In this document: positions 62,078-64,000 of the stretch, piece by piece
Layout: the number at the start of each line of letters is the position of its first letter
How positions within the stretch are numbered: the stretch's first letter is position 1
Assembly (NCBI RefSeq): GCF_934294775.1
Contig: NZ_CAKRAH010000010.1
Span: 15,468-79,467, forward strand
DNA: 64,000 nucleotides
Direction of reading: 5' to 3'
Origin: an uncultured Dorea sp.
Lineage (GTDB): Bacteria; Bacillota; Clostridia; Lachnospirales; Lachnospiraceae
Notes under the pieces: generated by a model
What the model saw: the letters and a program-made list of their open reading frames with translations, nothing else
The model's database searches: none
What the model was told of the DNA's origin: nothing
Position numbers and translations under genes: made by a program

Positions 62078-63847
62078 ATGAATAGTAAAATACAACTTAT
62101 CAAAAAGCATCTAAAAGAAGGCACGCTTCAAAAGATGTGGATACAGACAAAATGGATCTACCAGTATGCCAGAAGATACTGGAAAGCGATGGTCTTATAT
62201 ACAGTACTCGGACTTGCCGGAACGGGAGTATCACTGATTTCCAGTATGATCTCAAAAGATCTGATCGATATCATTACAGGTCATCAGACAGGAAAGCTGC
62301 TTGGGACGTTTGCGGCGATGATTGGATTTTCGATAGCGAATATCCTGGTTGGCCAGGCATCCGGGTATGCATCTACATTTATCAATCTGAAGGTAGATGC
62401 GGAGATTAAAAATGACATATTTGCCAAGATGCTGGTCACGGACTGGGAATCACTGACGGCTTATCATACAGGGGATCTGGTTACCAGATGGAGTTCGGAC
62501 GCATCGAATATATCGAATGGTATCCTGAACTGGATTCCGAACCTGATCATCTATACGGCGAAATTTGTCAGTGCGTTGTGGGTTGTGGTCTATTATGACC
62601 CGACATTTGCGATATTTGCATTACTGGGGATTCCGTTCAGTGCGCTTATGTCACGACCGTTACTTCGGAGGATGCGTAATAATAATGAGCGAAGTGCAGC
62701 GATGAATGCGAAGCTTTACGGCTTCAACCAGGAGGCGTTTTCGAATATACAGACGATCAAGGCATTTGACATGATAAGGTTCTATATCGACAGACTGAAG
62801 AACCTGCAGAGCGATTATATTAACATGCGGCTGGATTTTCAGAAAATGTCGATGCTGACCTCAATCCTGATGTCGATTGTAAGCTTTATAGTATCTTACA
62901 GCTGTTATGGATGGGGAATCTACCGTGTATGGAGTGGAATGATCAGTTACGGAACGATGACGATGTTCCTGTCATTATCCGGAACACTTACAGCGTCCGT
63001 AAACTCTCTGACAGGGCTGATTCCGACGGCAATTTCACTTACCATATCGGCAGGGAGGCTTATGGATATTGTAGAGATGCCACAGGAAGATTACAGTGGA
63101 GATAAGGAAGTAAGAGCATTTGAAAAAGAACATCGTGTAGAAGGTATGGGACTTAAGATGGAGAATCTGGAGTATACCTATCATAACGGTACCAATGTAT
63201 TCGAGCATGCAACGGTAGAAGCTTACCCACATGAGATCGTGGCATTAGTAGGTCCGTCCGGAGAGGGAAAGACAACGATGCTGCGGCTGATCTTATCACT
63301 ACTCAGACCGCAGGATGGAAGGGCATGGATCTGTGCAGGGGAAGACCATAATAACACAGTTGAAATGTCGCCATCAACCAGAAGACTGTTCTCATATGTA
63401 CCGCAGGGAAATACGATGTTCTCTGGCACGATTGCAGAGAACTTACGAAATGTAAAGCCGGAAGCCACAGATGAAGAAATTATCGAAGCATTAAAACTTG
63501 CATGTGCATGGGAATTCATAGAGAAACTGCCGGATGGAATCAACAGTATTGTAAAAGAACGCGGAGGCGGATTCTCCGAAGGACAGGCACAACGTCTGTC
63601 AATTGCAAGAGCATTGCTTAGAAAGTCGCCGATCCTGCTTCTGGATGAAGCAACATCTGCATTGGATGTGGCTACGGAGAGAAAGGTACTTAAGAATATC
63701 ATGATGGATACTTATCCACGAACCTGTATTGTAACGACGCACAGACCTACGGTACTTAATATCTGCAGCAGGGTGTATGCGATACGGGAAAAGAGATGCA
63801 AGGTGCTTGAACAGGAAGAGATAGATAAGATGGTGCGGGATTTTTAA
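62078..63847 (+). CDS. ABC exporter, membrane and ATPase domains fused
   Basis: 589 residues. About six membrane helices (residues 35-310), then an ATPase domain with Walker A VGPSGEGKTT near 398, Q-loop VPQGNTMFSG, the signature FSEGQAQRLSIARALL (Glu for Gly against LSGGQ), Walker B ILLLDEATSALD and the switch His in IVTTHRPT. All catalytic elements are present. No peptidase C39 domain precedes it. It follows the PqqD-HprK-like gene by 92 bases in one unit and is the natural exporter of whatever that gene modifies. It could alternatively export a lipid-linked glycan. Confidence 0.88.
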   Translation: MNSKIQLIKKHLKEGTLQKMWIQTKWIYQYARRYWKAMVLYTVLGLAGTGVSLISSMISKDLIDIITGHQTGKLLGTFAAMIGFSIANILVGQASGYASTFINLKVDAEIKNDIFAKMLVTDWESLTAYHTGDLVTRWSSDASNISNGILNWIPNLIIYTAKFVSALWVVVYYDPTFAIFALLGIPFSALMSRPLLRRMRNNNERSAAMNAKLYGFNQEAFSNIQTIKAFDMIRFYIDRLKNLQSDYINMRLDFQKMSMLTSILMSIVSFIVSYSCYGWGIYRVWSGMISYGTMTMFLSLSGTLTASVNSLTGLIPTAISLTISAGRLMDIVEMPQEDYSGDKEVRAFEKEHRVEGMGLKMENLEYTYHNGTNVFEHATVEAYPHEIVALVGPSGEGKTTMLRLILSLLRPQDGRAWICAGEDHNNTVEMSPSTRRLFSYVPQGNTMFSGTIAENLRNVKPEATDEEIIEALKLACAWEFIEKLPDGINSIVKERGGGFSEGQAQRLSIARALLRKSPILLLDEATSALDVATERKVLKNIMMDTYPRTCIVTTHRPTVLNICSRVYAIREKRCKVLEQEEIDKMVRDF

Positions 63848-63892
63848 AAATTTGTGAACTGACAAAAAAATAATCGTAGATCAACTCCAGAA

Positions 63893-63931
63893 AGAAGCAG
63901 TGTATGAAAGAGGTACATTGCTTCTTTTTTT
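63893..63931 (+). terminator. Terminator of the HprK-ABC unit
   Basis: A 12-bp stem with one wobble (AGAAGCAGTGTA with TACATTGCTTCT) is followed by seven T, so the unit ends here and no further gene belongs to it. Confidence 0.92.
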
Positions 63932-64000
63932 GTATCGATTTTGATAATGAAAAAGTGATAAGTGTAATAAAAACGCAGTAAAACCTTGAAAACGTGTAAA

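Noticed and set aside
1..64000. tRNA, rRNA, CRISPR arrays, intact insertion sequences, prophage genes
   Set aside because: Looked for clover-leaf ends, regular spaced repeats, transposases and integrases; none were seen.

Overview
The window looks like chromosome from an anaerobic gut Firmicute of the Lachnospiraceae (Dorea/Blautia/C. scindens-like). The base composition is AT-rich, AAGGAGG-type ribosome sites are common, and Rho-independent terminators separate the transcription units. Several gene sets are typical of that family. No tRNA, rRNA, CRISPR array, intact insertion sequence or phage gene was seen. Species is not assignable from sequence reading alone.

Layout. (1) 1-6.8 kb: end of a glutathionyl-hydroquinone-reductase-like gene, an orphan amino-acid binding lipoprotein, O-acetylhomoserine sulfhydrylase, an NSS-family Na+ symporter, an NhaC antiporter and a small Cys-rich protein. 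(2) 7.0-17.4 kb: a sugar/C-glycoside catabolic island. Two minus-strand GH39-like proteins, one fused to an AraC regulator and both lacking the acid/base Glu motif, are divergent from a six-gene operon: GPH transporter, Gfo/Idh oxidoreductase, small beta subunit, TIM-barrel alpha subunit, sugar isomerase and second Gfo/Idh. The content matches the dgp/car-type C-glycoside deglycosylation pathway. (3) 18-19.8 kb: Xaa-Pro aminopeptidase. (4) 19.8-32.8 kb: a bile-acid-inducible (bai)-like cluster in a non-canonical layout: baiA-baiB-baiG-baiF on the minus strand, then a cupin protein and a double-HTH AraC regulator, then baiH on the minus strand divergent from baiCD-baiE on the plus strand. The BaiE homologue keeps Tyr30, Asp35, His83 and Asp106. 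Together the genes could activate, import, oxidise, 7-dehydroxylate and reduce a bile acid or related sterol.

(5) 33.0-41.9 kb: a plus-strand surface-glycan locus with four sugar-transfer-type ATP-grasp proteins, a TupA-type ATP-grasp protein, a pyruvyl transferase, two GT2 enzymes and an opine-dehydrogenase-like protein. This suggests a polymer decorated by amide-linked amino acids or opines. (6) 42-60.5 kb: a nucleotidyltransferase-like protein, a PqqD-like protein and a Gram-positive Pel-type exopolysaccharide locus. The Pel locus has a PelD-like c-di-GMP receptor fused to a degenerate epimerase, a PelE-like protein, a large membrane protein, a DUF2194-like protein, PelF and PelG, followed by more glycosyltransferases and two convergent DUF4874/DUF4832-type proteins. 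(7) 60.0-63.9 kb: a SipW-like peptidase divergent from a PqqD-HPr-kinase-like fusion and an ABC exporter. These are parts normally seen with ribosomally made peptides, but no precursor or cyclase is visible.

The strongest leads are the rearranged bai cluster, the C-glycoside island with pseudo-glycosidase sensors, the ATP-grasp/opine glycan locus, and the PelD-pseudo-epimerase fusion flanked by PqqD/HprK genes. Protein family names come from recognising motifs and from memory of the families; no database search was run.
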